64,000 bases of DNA from an uncultured Eubacteriales bacterium (GCA_902795275.1 CADBKQ010000001.1:164582-228581), one strand, 5' to 3'. Counted from the stretch's first letter, positions 33,017 to 41,168 are shown. The notes: generated by a model from the sequence alone, not told the origin. Numbers and translations: made by a program.

Positions 33017-34492
33017 TTACAGCGTGTTGATCCGGGCAATCAGGGCGTCCACCGCCAATTGGTCATACTGCCAGGCCGCGATCTTCCAGACCGTATCCGG
33101 CAGGAAATCCAGGCAGCGGGGAGTGTACAGGGACACGGCGACGACCCGCGCGCCCGCCTCCGCCATCCGGCGCGCCGCATGCAGGGTTTTATCCGCGTCG
33201 GGATGCCTGCCCAGGAACACCACCGCCGTTTCCGGCGTTTCCTCCGGGGCCTGGCCGCCATAGCGGCAGCCGACAGCAGCGGCAAATTGCATTGCCGCGT
33301 CCAGGGGAAGATCGTCGTTCACCAGGGCGTTGCGCCGGCCCAGCGTGCCAAAGGCCAGGGTGTCGGCGGAAAGAGGAGGAAGGGGCTTGCCCGCGGGGGC
33401 ATGCAGCAGCTGAATGGACGCTTCCATGATCGTCCGGGCGTCCCGCTTCTGGATGTCGCTGCCAAAGGCCGCGGTGGGGCAGGGCACCTGCCGGAAATTC
33501 TTTTTGTAGGATACGATGCGCCGATAGTGGGAAACGATGTTTTCCTCGTCCAGCCTGCCTTCCTCGTACGCCTTTTCCAGATGGCGGATGGCGGAGGCCG
33601 CCTGCTCGGCGGAGTGGCATACCAGGGCTACGTCGATGCCCGCCAGCAGCGCGCGGAGGACGCCTTCCTCAAGGCCGAACATATCCATCACAGCTTTCAT
33701 TTCCATGCCGTCGGAAACGATCATGCCGTCAAAGCCCATTTCCTCCCGCAGCAATCCCGTCATCATCCGGCGGGATACCGTGGAGGGCACGCGCTCCGGC
33801 TCCATGGCGGGAAACACCACATGGGCGGACATGATGCTGCCGATGCCCGCGCGGATGGCGGCCTGGAAGGGCTTCAATTCCGTTTCGCGCACTTCCGCTT
33901 CGGTCTTATTCACGATGGGGAGCGACAAATGGGAATCCACGTCAGTATCCCCATGGCCCGGGAAATGCTTGCCGCAGGCGATCACGCCCATGGATTGCAG
34001 CCCGTCGATGTATTGCAGGCCGAACTCCGCCACCCTGTCCGGCGTCGTGCCGAAGCACCGGTTGCCGCAGACGGTGTTGTCCGGATTGGTGCAGCAATCC
34101 AGCACGGGGGCCAGATCGAAATTGATGCCCGCGGCCCGAAGCTCCTGGCCCACGATTTCCCCGATGCGCCGCGCGTTCCGGGGCTTGCCCGTGGCGCCGA
34201 TGGCCATAGCGCTCGGGGTGGGCGTGGCGATATGGCCCAGGCGGGACACGCTGCCGCATTCCTCGTCGATCATGATGAAGGGCTCCATGCCCGTTTCTTT
34301 TTCAACGAGCGCCGTTAAGCCGCCGCAGAGCGATTTGAGCTGTTCAAAGCTCTCCACGTTGCGGCGGAACAGGATCACATTGCCCACCTTGTATTCACGG
34401 ATCAGGCTTTCATATTCCCCGGGGATCACGGGGCCGTCAAAGCCCACGCTCAGGCGCTGGCCCAGATACAGCCTCAATTCCTGCCGATTCAT
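33017..34492 (-). CDS. nagZ: GH3 beta-N-acetylglucosaminidase, NagZ-like
   Basis: The 491-residue protein has the GH3 N-terminal barrel (about 1-330). The NagZ signature ACGKHFPGHGDTDVDSH (about 172-188) carries the His/Asp general acid/base dyad, and IVSDGMEMKAV (about 255-265) holds the nucleophile Asp. A C-terminal alpha/beta domain follows, as in the B. subtilis-type two-domain enzymes. NagZ removes GlcNAc from GlcNAc-MurNAc fragments, which fits the NamZ enzyme at 8.3-9.5 kb. No signal peptide is present, so it acts in the cytosol, unlike the B. subtilis lipoprotein. It has a promoter at 34583-34611. Confidence 0.9.
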   Translation of the reverse strand: MNRQELRLYLGQRLSVGFDGPVIPGEYESLIREYKVGNVILFRRNVESFEQLKSLCGGLTALVEKETGMEPFIMIDEECGSVSRLGHIATPTPSAMAIGATGKPRNARRIGEIVGQELRAAGINFDLAPVLDCCTNPDNTVCGNRCFGTTPDRVAEFGLQYIDGLQSMGVIACGKHFPGHGDTDVDSHLSLPIVNKTEAEVRETELKPFQAAIRAGIGSIMSAHVVFPAMEPERVPSTVSRRMMTGLLREEMGFDGMIVSDGMEMKAVMDMFGLEEGVLRALLAGIDVALVCHSAEQAASAIRHLEKAYEEGRLDEENIVSHYRRIVSYKKNFRQVPCPTAAFGSDIQKRDARTIMEASIQLLHAPAGKPLPPLSADTLAFGTLGRRNALVNDDLPLDAAMQFAAAVGCRYGGQAPEETPETAVVFLGRHPDADKTLHAARRMAEAGARVVAVSLYTPRCLDFLPDTVWKIAAWQYDQLAVDALIARINTL

Positions 34493-34582
34493 GACGGGTT
34501 CCTCCTTGTTATATGTTTTCTTTGAAAGCGCCGCGCTGACGAACGCCTGCCCGCTTTCTTTTTTCTTTTCCTGCTGTGCACC

Positions 34583-34611
34583 AGTATACCATTTCCGGGC
34601 GGGAAAAACAA
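34583..34611 (-). promoter_or_regulatory. Sigma-A promoter for nagZ-GNAT
   Basis: On the minus strand TTGTTT (34611-34606), a 17-base spacer and TATACT (34588-34583). Confidence 0.7.
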
Positions 34612-34704
34612 GCCTACCGGTTTTGCTTCCTTAAAAATTTCATTGTCCCGTGCCATATTTTTTTACGTTTTTTTACGTTTTGCTGCAATTTTTTCATTTT
34701 TTTA

Positions 34705-34733
34705 TTGCCAAAGCCAACAGGTCATGCTATAAT
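34705..34733 (+). promoter_or_regulatory. Sigma-A promoter for the sugar ABC importer
   Basis: TTGCCA (34705-34710), 17 bases, then a perfect TATAAT (34728-34733). The ATG of the binding protein is 69 bases on, after AAAGGAGG. Confidence 0.85.
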
Positions 34734-34802
34734 AGCGCTATCAAAAACTGCCTGAGGGGCAGAAAAATATCCGGCTTATCCCGGAAAAAAGGAGGAACCC
34801 CC

Positions 34803-36341
34803 ATGAAGAAGTTCCTGGTATTGCTCTTGGCCGCCGTGATGCTGCTGTCCGTATGCAGCTTCAGCGCCATAGCGGAAGACCCCATCAAGATCAGCATCTA
34901 CTATTCCGACAACTCCACGCTGCCCTACAAAGAGACCTGGCGCACCATCAGCTATCTGGAAGAAAAGTACAATGTTGACCTGGTCTTCGAGCCCATCCCC
35001 ATGACTGACTACGGCACCAAAGTGACCAACGTGCTGCAGTCTCAGGGCGACGACACGCCCGACGTCATTCTGGGCACCAGCACCAACGGCGGCAACGCTG
35101 CCCTGGCCCTGAACGGCGGCGCTTACGCCATCAACACCAACCCCGACTGGACGCCCAACTTCAACGCCCGCGTGGAAGAGTTCGGCCTGACCGAAGCCGT
35201 GAACATGCTGAAACTGGGCGACGGCAACCTGTACTATATGCCCCAGCTGTTCGACAAGCCCTTCTATGACGGCGGCCTGATCCTGCGTCAGGACTACCTG
35301 GAGAAGAAAGGCTTCGATGCGCCCAAGACCTTCGATGACCTGTATGTCATCCTCAAGGCCTACAAGGAAGACTATCCGGATTCCATCCCGCTGACTTCCA
35401 TCGTGAACATCTACGTGCTGCAGCGCATGACCATGCCCGCCTTCGGCATCAGCGTGGGGCGCTCCACCTCCACCGGCACCCGCGTGCTGAGCTGGGACTA
35501 TGAGAACCAGAAGTACTTCGCCGGCGCCCTGAGCGACAACTACAAGGAGTACATCCGCTTCTTCTCCAAGCTGTACAAGGAAGGCCTGCTGGATCCCGAA
35601 TTCAAGCAGGACGACGCCGCCGCCACCCGCAAGCTGGCCACCGGCCTGTCCATGGCTGTGTACGGCTACTATGATCAGATCGGCGGCTGGGAAGGCGCTT
35701 CCGAAATCGAAGGCCTGGATCTGAACATGTATCCCTCTCTGGCCGGCCCCTGCGGCGCGCACCATCAGCCCAAGAGCTCCGTCGGCAACGGCATCCTGTT
35801 CCCCGCCAAGACCATGCAGCGCCCCGACTTTGAGCAGGTCGTGCGCAAGATCGACGAAGTGTTCTTCTCCGAAGACGCCGCCAAGGTCTGGTGCCTGGGC
35901 GTTGAAGGCGAAACCTACACCATGGACGGCGACAAGGTGGTCTTCAACGACGATATCATGTCCCACGAGAATCAGGAAGGCATCTACAAGTACATGCAGA
36001 ACGCCTTCGGCTGCGGCTGCGACGGCACCCAGGTGGTGTGGTACAACGCCCGTGAAATGACCAAGTACGACGAGAACTACTCCCGCATCAACGCCGAAGT
36101 GGCCGCCATGGGCGACGTGATCCAGTACGTGCCCGCGACGCCCGCCTTCGACGATGAAGCCGCCGAAGAAGCCTCTCTGCTCCAGACCGCTCTGGCCGAC
36201 GCCTTCTTCGTCTGGGACGACGCCTTCATGCGCGGCACCAAGGACATCGACGCCGACTGGGCCGAATATGAAGCCGAGCTGAAAGACAAGGGCATCGACG
36301 AATTCGTTGACCTGTACAACCAGTACAACAAGTATCAGTAA
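34803..36341 (+). CDS. ABC-transporter extracellular solute-binding protein (LplA-type, carbohydrate)
   Basis: The 512-residue protein starts with a signal peptide (MKKFLVLLLAAVMLLSVCSF) and continues as a large binding protein of the kind paired with LplB/LplC (YtcP-like) permeases. Internal features include DDTPDVILGTST, FYDGGLILRQDYLEKKG and KTFDDLYVILKAYKEDYPDSIPL. Cys18 sits in a poor lipobox (LSVC, with Val at -1), so anchoring is uncertain; SAIA-ED would be a type I cleavage site. The gene heads an importer operon with two permeases and no ATPase, which such systems borrow from a shared MsmX-type subunit. The sugar is unknown. Codon use is strongly C-biased, suggesting high expression. 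Confidence 0.9.
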   Translation: MKKFLVLLLAAVMLLSVCSFSAIAEDPIKISIYYSDNSTLPYKETWRTISYLEEKYNVDLVFEPIPMTDYGTKVTNVLQSQGDDTPDVILGTSTNGGNAALALNGGAYAINTNPDWTPNFNARVEEFGLTEAVNMLKLGDGNLYYMPQLFDKPFYDGGLILRQDYLEKKGFDAPKTFDDLYVILKAYKEDYPDSIPLTSIVNIYVLQRMTMPAFGISVGRSTSTGTRVLSWDYENQKYFAGALSDNYKEYIRFFSKLYKEGLLDPEFKQDDAAATRKLATGLSMAVYGYYDQIGGWEGASEIEGLDLNMYPSLAGPCGAHHQPKSSVGNGILFPAKTMQRPDFEQVVRKIDEVFFSEDAAKVWCLGVEGETYTMDGDKVVFNDDIMSHENQEGIYKYMQNAFGCGCDGTQVVWYNAREMTKYDENYSRINAEVAAMGDVIQYVPATPAFDDEAAEEASLLQTALADAFFVWDDAFMRGTKDIDADWAEYEAELKDKGIDEFVDLYNQYNKYQ

Positions 36342-36354
36342 TCCCTGATCTCCC

Positions 36355-36381
36355 GCGGGGGCCCGGCCATCGGGCCCCCGC
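36355..36381 (+). promoter_or_regulatory. Intercistronic hairpin after the binding-protein gene
   Basis: GCGGGGGCCCG (36355-36365) and CGGGCCCCCGC (36371-36381) form an 11-bp all-GC stem with a 5-base loop and no T-run. It fits an mRNA-stabilising element that raises binding-protein over permease levels, as known for malE-malF type operons. Confidence 0.7.
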
Positions 36382-36430
36382 ATCTCCCTTGCGGCGCGGC
36401 CGCTATTTTGTTTTTCCGGAGGATGAACCG

Positions 36431-37414
36431 ATGGGCAGGAAGAAAAAAACGCTCGCGAATATGGAGCATGTGAAAAAGGTATCCTTCAGCCACTATATGA
36501 AGCGGTATTGGCAGTTTTACGCCATGATGATCCTGCCGCTGATTTATTTTCTTCTCTTTAAGTATGTGCCCATGTTCGGCAACATCCTGGCGTTCCGGCA
36601 TTACAAGCCCCTGGGCGGCCCCTACGGCGACCGCTGGGCCAGCGCGGGCAAGGTATGGCCCGCTCCCTTCCGTTACTTTGAACAGTTCCTTCTGAAGGCG
36701 GAATTCTGGATCGCGTTTAAAAACACCCTGATCATCAGCCTGGAAAACCTGGTGGTCAACTTCCCTTTCCCCATCATCTTCGCCATCCTGCTCAACGAGC
36801 TTCGCAACCTGAAGCTGAAAAAATTCATTCAGACGGTGAGCTACGTGCCCCGTTTCGTTTCCACGGTCGTGGTGGTTTCCATCATGAGCGAACTGCTTTC
36901 GCCCTCCACCGGCATGCTGACCCGCGTGATCGATCAGATCTTCGGCGTGGGCCGCATCTACTATATGAATGAACCCCAGTACTTCCGAATGCTGTATATT
37001 CTCACCGAAATGTGGCAGTTTACCGGCTGGACCGCCATTATTTATCTGGCGGCCATTACCGGCATCAGCAGCGATATGTTTGAGGCGGCCCGCATTGACG
37101 GCGCTTCCCGCTTCCAGCAGATCATCTATATCACCATCCCCACCATCCTGCCCACCATCATGGTGATGCTGATCCTGAACGTGGGGCACCTGCTCTCCCT
37201 GGGCTTTGAAAAGGTGCTGCTGATGCAGTCTGACACAAACATGGCGGTTTCCGATATCATCGATACCTACGTGTACCGTTACACCCTGGGCTCCTCCTCC
37301 CCCCAGTATTCCCTGGGCGCGGCAATGGGCCTGTTTAACGGCATCATCGGCCTGATTCTCGTTTCTACCAGCAACCTTGTTTCCCGCAAGCTGACGGGCA
37401 ACAGCATTTATTGA
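36431..37414 (+). CDS. ABC-transporter permease, LplB/UgpA type
   Basis: A 327-residue integral membrane protein with about six helices and the MalF-type EAA loop visible as SSDMFEAARIDGASRFQQIIYITIP (about 213-237 as a whole). This loop contacts the transporter ATPase. The N-terminal HYMKRYWQFYAMMILPLIYF leads into helix 1. ATG 36431 is chosen because CCGGAGG lies 10 bases before it; the longer upstream frame has no site. It follows the binding-protein gene and precedes the second permease by 12 bases. Confidence 0.92.
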   Translation: MGRKKKTLANMEHVKKVSFSHYMKRYWQFYAMMILPLIYFLLFKYVPMFGNILAFRHYKPLGGPYGDRWASAGKVWPAPFRYFEQFLLKAEFWIAFKNTLIISLENLVVNFPFPIIFAILLNELRNLKLKKFIQTVSYVPRFVSTVVVVSIMSELLSPSTGMLTRVIDQIFGVGRIYYMNEPQYFRMLYILTEMWQFTGWTAIIYLAAITGISSDMFEAARIDGASRFQQIIYITIPTILPTIMVMLILNVGHLLSLGFEKVLLMQSDTNMAVSDIIDTYVYRYTLGSSSPQYSLGAAMGLFNGIIGLILVSTSNLVSRKLTGNSIY

Positions 37415-37426
37415 GGAGGCGCTGTT

Positions 37427-38326
37427 ATGACTGAAAAAATCGCGTTGAAAAACAGCAGCAAGCGCCGCATCATAGAGCACAATCCGGTGCTCAACACCGT
37501 CACGTTCCTGGTCATGCTCGTCGTGGTGGTGGCCTGCATCATTCCTTTCCTGTACATCGTGGCCATGTCCTTTTCCTCTCCCGTGGCCATCACCAACAAC
37601 CGGGTATTCCTCTGGCCGGTGGATTTCACCGCCGAAGCCTACAAGAGCGTGTATGAATACCCCAACTTCTTCCGGGCCTATGGATACACCTTCCTCTACA
37701 CCATCGGCGGCACGGCCATCGCCTTGCTGATGATGGTGATGTTCGCCTATCCGCTGAGCAAGGATTGGCTGAAAGGCCAGAGCGCGGTGATGAAGCTGGT
37801 GGTGTTTTCCATGTTCTTCTCCGGCGGCCTCATCCCCAACTTCCTGCTGATCAACAGCCTGCATCTGGTGGGCACCGTGTGGGCCATGCTGCTGCCTTAC
37901 GCCATCAACCAGTTCAACCTGATCATCCTGATCAACTTCTTTAAATCCCTGCCCGGGGAAATCGAGGAAGCGGCGGTCATCGACGGGCTGAGCTACTTTG
38001 GCATCCTGGTGCGCATCGTGCTGCCCCTGTCCGGCGCGGCGCTGGCCACCGTGGGCCTGTACACCGCCGTGTTCTTCTGGAACAACTGGTTCAGCGCTTT
38101 GATTTATCTCAAGAGCAGCCAGTACCCCGTCATGATGCTGCTGCGCAATATCGTCAACGGACGCACCATGATCGTGGACAACGGCGGTATGGGAGAAAAA
38201 TCCTCGCTGTCCATCTCCATCAAATCCGCCGTGATCATCCTGTCCTCCCTGCCGATCATCCTGCTCTATCCCTTCCTGCAAAAGTACTTCGTCAAGGGCA
38301 TGACCGTCGGCGCCGTGAAGGGCTAA
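37427..38326 (+). CDS. ABC-transporter permease, LplC/YtcP type
   Basis: A 299-residue MalG-type permease with about six helices. The EAA loop is LPGEIEEAAVIDGLSYFGILVRIVLP, with Glu-Glu-Ala-Ala near 181-184. VTFLVMLVVVVACIIPFLYIVAMS forms helix 1, and the C-terminus YPFLQKYFVKGMTVGAVKG is characteristic of the LplC/YtcP family. TGAGGAGGCG precedes the ATG. It forms the heterodimeric channel with the preceding permease. A terminator-like hairpin follows. Confidence 0.92.
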   Translation: MTEKIALKNSSKRRIIEHNPVLNTVTFLVMLVVVVACIIPFLYIVAMSFSSPVAITNNRVFLWPVDFTAEAYKSVYEYPNFFRAYGYTFLYTIGGTAIALLMMVMFAYPLSKDWLKGQSAVMKLVVFSMFFSGGLIPNFLLINSLHLVGTVWAMLLPYAINQFNLIILINFFKSLPGEIEEAAVIDGLSYFGILVRIVLPLSGAALATVGLYTAVFFWNNWFSALIYLKSSQYPVMMLLRNIVNGRTMIVDNGGMGEKSSLSISIKSAVIILSSLPIILLYPFLQKYFVKGMTVGAVKG

Positions 38327-38342
38327 CGCAACAGAAATCCGC

Positions 38343-38380
38343 ATCGCCATGCCGCGTACATTCCGGCATGGCGATATTTA
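38343..38380 (+). terminator. Probable terminator of the ABC importer operon
   Basis: ATCGCCATGCCG (38343-38354) and CGGCATGGCGAT (38364-38375) form a 12-bp perfect stem followed by ATTTATG. Confidence 0.7.
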
Positions 38381-38405
38381 TGCGGAGGACGGACGCGCGA
38401 TTTGC

Positions 38406-38434
38406 TTGAAATAAATGGACGTTTATGCTATAAT
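38406..38434 (+). promoter_or_regulatory. Sigma-A promoter for the DHH phosphoesterase gene
   Basis: TTGAAA (38406-38411), 17 bases and a perfect TATAAT (38429-38434), 40 bases before the ATG. Confidence 0.85.
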
Positions 38435-38473
38435 TTGATTGGCAATCTTGAAAAGAATACGGGAGGGCTGAAC

Positions 38474-39403
38474 ATGGAACAGAAAAAAAGACTCGTGACC
38501 CGCAGCGACTTTGACGGTCTTGCCTGCGCGATGATGCTGAAAGAATTGAATCTCATTGATGAAATCAAGTTTGTGCATCCCAAGGATGTGCAGGACGGCA
38601 AGATCGAGCTGTCCCAGAACGATATTACAACCAACCTTCCCTATGATCCCCGGGTCGGCCTGGCCTTTGACCACCACGAATCCGAGGTGGACCGCCTGAA
38701 AGCCCAGGAGACCGGCGGCAAGCTGATCATTGATCCCAACGCCCGCAGTGCTGCCCGCGTGGTGTATGATTATTACGGCGGCAAGAAAGCCTTTCCCCGC
38801 GTCAGCGAAGAACTGATGACCGCCGTGGACAAGGGCGACAGCGCCGATTTCACCATCGACGAGATCCTGCATCCCACCGGCTGGGTGCTGCTGCATTACC
38901 TGATGGACGCCCGCACCGGCCTGGGCCGCTTCCATGATTTCCGCATCTCCAACTACGACCTGATGATGGAGCTGATCACCTACTGCATGGATCACCCCAT
39001 CGACGATATTTTGCAGCTGCCCGACGTGAAGGAGCGCGTGAACCTGTATTTCCAGCAGGCCGAGCTGTTTGAAGCCCAGCTCAAGCGCATCGCCCGGGTG
39101 GAAGGCAAGGTGGTGGTGCTGGATCTGCGCAATGAAGAAGTCATTCACGCGGGCAACCGCTTCATGATCTACGCCCTCTATCCCGAAACCCAGATTTCCG
39201 TCCACGTGGCCTGGGGCTTCCGCAAGCAGAACACCGCCGTCATGATCGGCAAGTCCATCGTGAACAAGGCGTCCACCGTGGACATCGGCGAGCTGTGCCT
39301 CCAGTACGGCGGCGGCGGCCACCACAACGCCGGCACCTGCCAGCTGGACAACGACGTGGTGGACAAGGAACTGCCCAACATCATCAAGGCCCTGAACGCT
39401 TAA
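38474..39403 (+). CDS. DHH/DHHA1 family phosphoesterase (exopolyphosphatase-related)
   Basis: The 309-residue protein has the DHH superfamily motifs: TRSDFDGLACAMML (about 8-21, metal-binding Asp pair), FDHHESE (about 67-73) and a C-terminal GGGGHHNAGTC (about 280-290) of the DHHA1-like substrate-binding part. Relatives hydrolyse short phosphodiesters, nucleotides or polyphosphate; the substrate here is not evident. The ATG at 38474 follows GGGAGGGCTGAAC. The gene has its own promoter and terminator. Confidence 0.88.
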   Translation: MEQKKRLVTRSDFDGLACAMMLKELNLIDEIKFVHPKDVQDGKIELSQNDITTNLPYDPRVGLAFDHHESEVDRLKAQETGGKLIIDPNARSAARVVYDYYGGKKAFPRVSEELMTAVDKGDSADFTIDEILHPTGWVLLHYLMDARTGLGRFHDFRISNYDLMMELITYCMDHPIDDILQLPDVKERVNLYFQQAELFEAQLKRIARVEGKVVVLDLRNEEVIHAGNRFMIYALYPETQISVHVAWGFRKQNTAVMIGKSIVNKASTVDIGELCLQYGGGGHHNAGTCQLDNDVVDKELPNIIKALNA

Positions 39404-39413
39404 TTTTCCATGA

Positions 39414-39455
39414 TATCCCGACGGCTTTTCCACGGAACGCCGCCGGGATTTTTTG
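39414..39455 (+). terminator. Intrinsic terminator after the DHH gene
   Basis: ATCCCGACGGC (39414-39424) and GCCGCCGGGAT (39439-39449) pair with one mismatch, followed by TTTTTTG. Confidence 0.85.
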
Positions 39456-39490
39456 TGCTGCGTATGTAAGAATCGGGATGAAAATTGGCA

Positions 39491-39519
39491 TTGTAAAGCA
39501 TCCCGGATTCCGGTATAAT
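39491..39519 (+). promoter_or_regulatory. Sigma-A promoter upstream of the truncated reductase gene
   Basis: TTGTAA (39491-39496), 17 bases and TATAAT (39514-39519). It now reads into a simple repeat and a headless gene, so it is probably the surviving promoter of the intact ancestor. Confidence 0.65.
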
Positions 39520-39572
39520 AGGAATGAATGTATCTGTTCAATCGTGGTTCCCTTGGTGCTTGGATCATTTTG

Positions 39573-39600
39573 AGTTCCAAGTTCTAAGTTCCAAGTTCTA
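39573..39600. repeat. Tandem AGTTCCA/AGTTCTA heptamers
   Basis: Four alternating heptamer units (AGTTCCA, AGTTCTA, AGTTCCA, AGTTCTA) of the same kind as the other simple-word repeats in this window. The tract ends 26 bases before the first recognisable codon of the truncated flavoprotein. Confidence 0.8.
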
Positions 39601-39626
39601 AACTAAAACTTGCTTATGCAATATAG

Positions 39627-40271
39627 GACATCGAGCAGATTCAGCTGCATCCCACCGTGGAACAGACCACTTCCATGCTGATTACCGAATCCGTCCGCGG
39701 CGACGGCGCGATCCTGGTCAACCAGAGCGGCCACCGCTTCACCAACGAGCTGCTCACCCGCGACGCGGTGTCCGCCGCCGAGCTGGCGCAGGAAGGCCAG
39801 TACGCCTACATCATCTTCGACCAGCATCTGCGCGACAACCTGAAAGCCATTGAAAAGTACGTGAAGAACGGCCTGACCGTCCAGGCGGACACGCTGGAAG
39901 AGCTGGCCCGGAAGCTGGGCATCTATCCCTACTTCCTCACCATGACCATGACCGAGTGGAACGAAGCCGTCGCCACCCAGAACGACACGGAATTCGGTCG
40001 CACCACCGGCATGAACGACAACCTGACCACCCCGCCCTACTATGCCATCCAGATCGCTCCCGGCATCCACCACACCATGGGCGGCGTGAAGATCGACACC
40101 TCCGCCGAGGTCATTGATACCAACGGCAATCCCATCCCCGGCCTCTTCGCCGCGGGCGAAGTCACCGGCGGCGTCCACGGCGGCAACCGCCTGGGCGGCA
40201 ACGCTGTGGCCGATATCGTGATCTTTGGCCGCATCGCCGCGGAAAGCGCGATTGAATACGTAGGAAAGTAA
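39627..40271 (+). pseudogene. 5'-truncated FAD-binding flavocytochrome c / fumarate-reductase-type flavoprotein
   Basis: About 214 residues match only the C-terminal part of the FAD_binding_2 reductases (fumarate, urocanate and related reductases). The fragment opens mid-domain with DIEQIQLHPTVEQTTS, directly after an in-frame TAG, and continues ITESVRGDGAILVNQSGHRFTNEL, the capping and substrate region. It ends GIHHTMGGVKIDT, GLFAAGEVTGGVHGGNRLGGNA and a C-terminal helix. The roughly 300 or more residues with the dinucleotide-binding GxGxxG and the first half of the cap are missing. The break lies beside the AGTTCCA repeat while a promoter remains upstream, consistent with deletion or a misjoined assembly at the repeat. 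Non-functional as written. Confidence 0.8.
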
Positions 40272-40289
40272 TTCTCCATCATAAAAACG

Positions 40290-40316
40290 CTGTCTCCCGG
40301 GTTTGCCGGGAGACAG
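40290..40316. terminator. Bidirectional terminator between the truncated reductase and spoVM
   Basis: CTGTCTCCCGG / CCGGGAGACAG form an 11-bp perfect stem with TTTTTTATTT on the plus side and GTTTTTAT on the minus side. Confidence 0.9.
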
Positions 40317-40320
40317 TTTT

Positions 40321-40410
40321 TTATTTGACCGGTTTCCTGTTCTTTACCAGCAGCCGCAGCAGCCCCCGCAGTCCTCTGGGCGCTTTCACGCAAATCACGC
40401 GCATGGACAT
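40321..40410 (-). CDS. spoVM: Stage V sporulation protein M-like peptide (29 residues)
   Basis: The peptide reads MSMRVICVKAPRGLRGLLRL followed by a basic tail (LVKNRKPVK). It fits the SpoVM pattern: a short start, K-x-P-(K/R)-x-L-x-G-(I/L)-(V/L)-R and an amphipathic helix rich in Arg/Leu. B. subtilis SpoVM is 26 residues with KLPKFLGGIVRA at the same place. SpoVM senses the convex forespore membrane and anchors the coat ATPase SpoIVA. An AGGAGG site stands 8 bases before the ATG at 40410 and overlaps the stop of the membrane-protein gene upstream, implying translational coupling. A terminator follows at once. In B. subtilis spoVM lies after rpe-thiN; here it is about 9 kb from rpe. Confidence 0.8.
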   Translation of the reverse strand: MSMRVICVKAPRGLRGLLRLLVKNRKPVK

Positions 40411-40422
40411 GTTTCTTCCCTC

Positions 40423-40617
40423 CTATTTCCGGATGAGCAGCAATCCCAGCAGAATCAGCGCCGCGCCGACCAGCGCCAGCCACGCCCAGAAAGGCACGCA
40501 CAGCAGAATGACCAGCACCCCTGCCCCGATCAGCACATACCCGGCGATGCGGAAAAGAATGCTTCTGCCGCTGGGATAGCATTGCACCCGCACTTCATCA
40601 TCCCGCTGCCATGGCAA
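40423..40617 (-). CDS. Small two-helix membrane protein upstream of spoVM
   Basis: About 64 residues from a TTG at 40617, preceded by GGGAGGTGG; the frame is open to an ATG at 40686 without a good site. The sequence begins with a charged WQRDDEVRVQCYPSGRS and then has two hydrophobic helices (about 23-40 and 43-60) ending LLLIRK. I do not recognise a named family. The TAG stop lies inside the AGGAGG of spoVM, so the two are probably coexpressed, and a role in the spore envelope is possible but only inferred from position. Confidence 0.55.
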   Translation of the reverse strand: MPWQRDDEVRVQCYPSGRSILFRIAGYVLIGAGVLVILLCVPFWAWLALVGAALILLGLLLIRK

Positions 40618-40837
40618 ACCAACCACCTCCCACCCCAGTGTATGGCGGAAGGGGAGAAAGATATGCTTGTTTTCCGGGAGATTCACTTGCTCTGCCGGTC
40701 CTTGGCCTTCTCATCCGTTCGGCCTTGATTCTCCATCAAGAGGTGTGATCAAAGACGCGCGTTCACCAACTGCATCAAAGACAGATAAAAGCGATCCTGG
40801 AAACAAAGCAAAAAAGAATATGTGCTCTTAAAAAGCA

Positions 40838-40877
40838 AAGAAAAACCGCAACCCCTTGATTTGCAAGAGCTTGCGGT
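40838..40877 (-). terminator. Terminator downstream of tRNA-Arg
   Basis: On the minus strand CCGCAA (40876-40871) pairs with TTGCGG (40851-40846), with further pairing of AGCTCTTGC against the A/G-rich strand, followed by TTTTTC. Confidence 0.75.
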
Positions 40878-40880
40878 GAG

Positions 40881-40954
40881 TACGCCCGGTGCGATTCGAA
40901 CGCATGGCCTTCAGAGTCGGAGTCTGACACTCTATCCAACTGAGCTACGGGCGC
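40881..40954 (-). tRNA. tRNA-Arg (anticodon CCG)
   Basis: A 74-base cloverleaf on the minus strand. The acceptor GCGCCCG pairs with CGGGCGT (last pair G-U). The D arm contains AGCTCAGTTGGATAGAG. The anticodon stem TCAGA/TCTGA encloses loop CTCCGAC with anticodon CCG, reading CGG codons. The T arm has the TTCGAAT loop with one A-C mismatch at the base of its stem. CCA is not encoded. A terminator follows. Confidence 0.95.
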
Positions 40955-41080
40955 GCGTGCTTTCCTTTCGGAAGCTAAAATATTGTAACGTAAATCGGCG
41001 CATTTGTCAAGCACTTTTTTGAAAGCCGCTTTCCCTTCCAAAAAGCCGCGGAAAGTGTTTGGAAGAACCTGCGTTTTTCC

Positions 41081-41108
41081 TTGCAAAACCGGCAAAATCT
41101 GCTATAAT
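41081..41108 (+). promoter_or_regulatory. Sigma-A promoter for pduL
   Basis: TTGCAA (41081-41086), a 16-base spacer and TATAAT (41103-41108). The ATG lies 60 bases downstream. Confidence 0.8.
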
Positions 41109-41168
41109 AGAAAATGAAGAATGATCCGGCCCTTTGCCGGACAACAGAGGGAAAGAAGGTAGATCATC

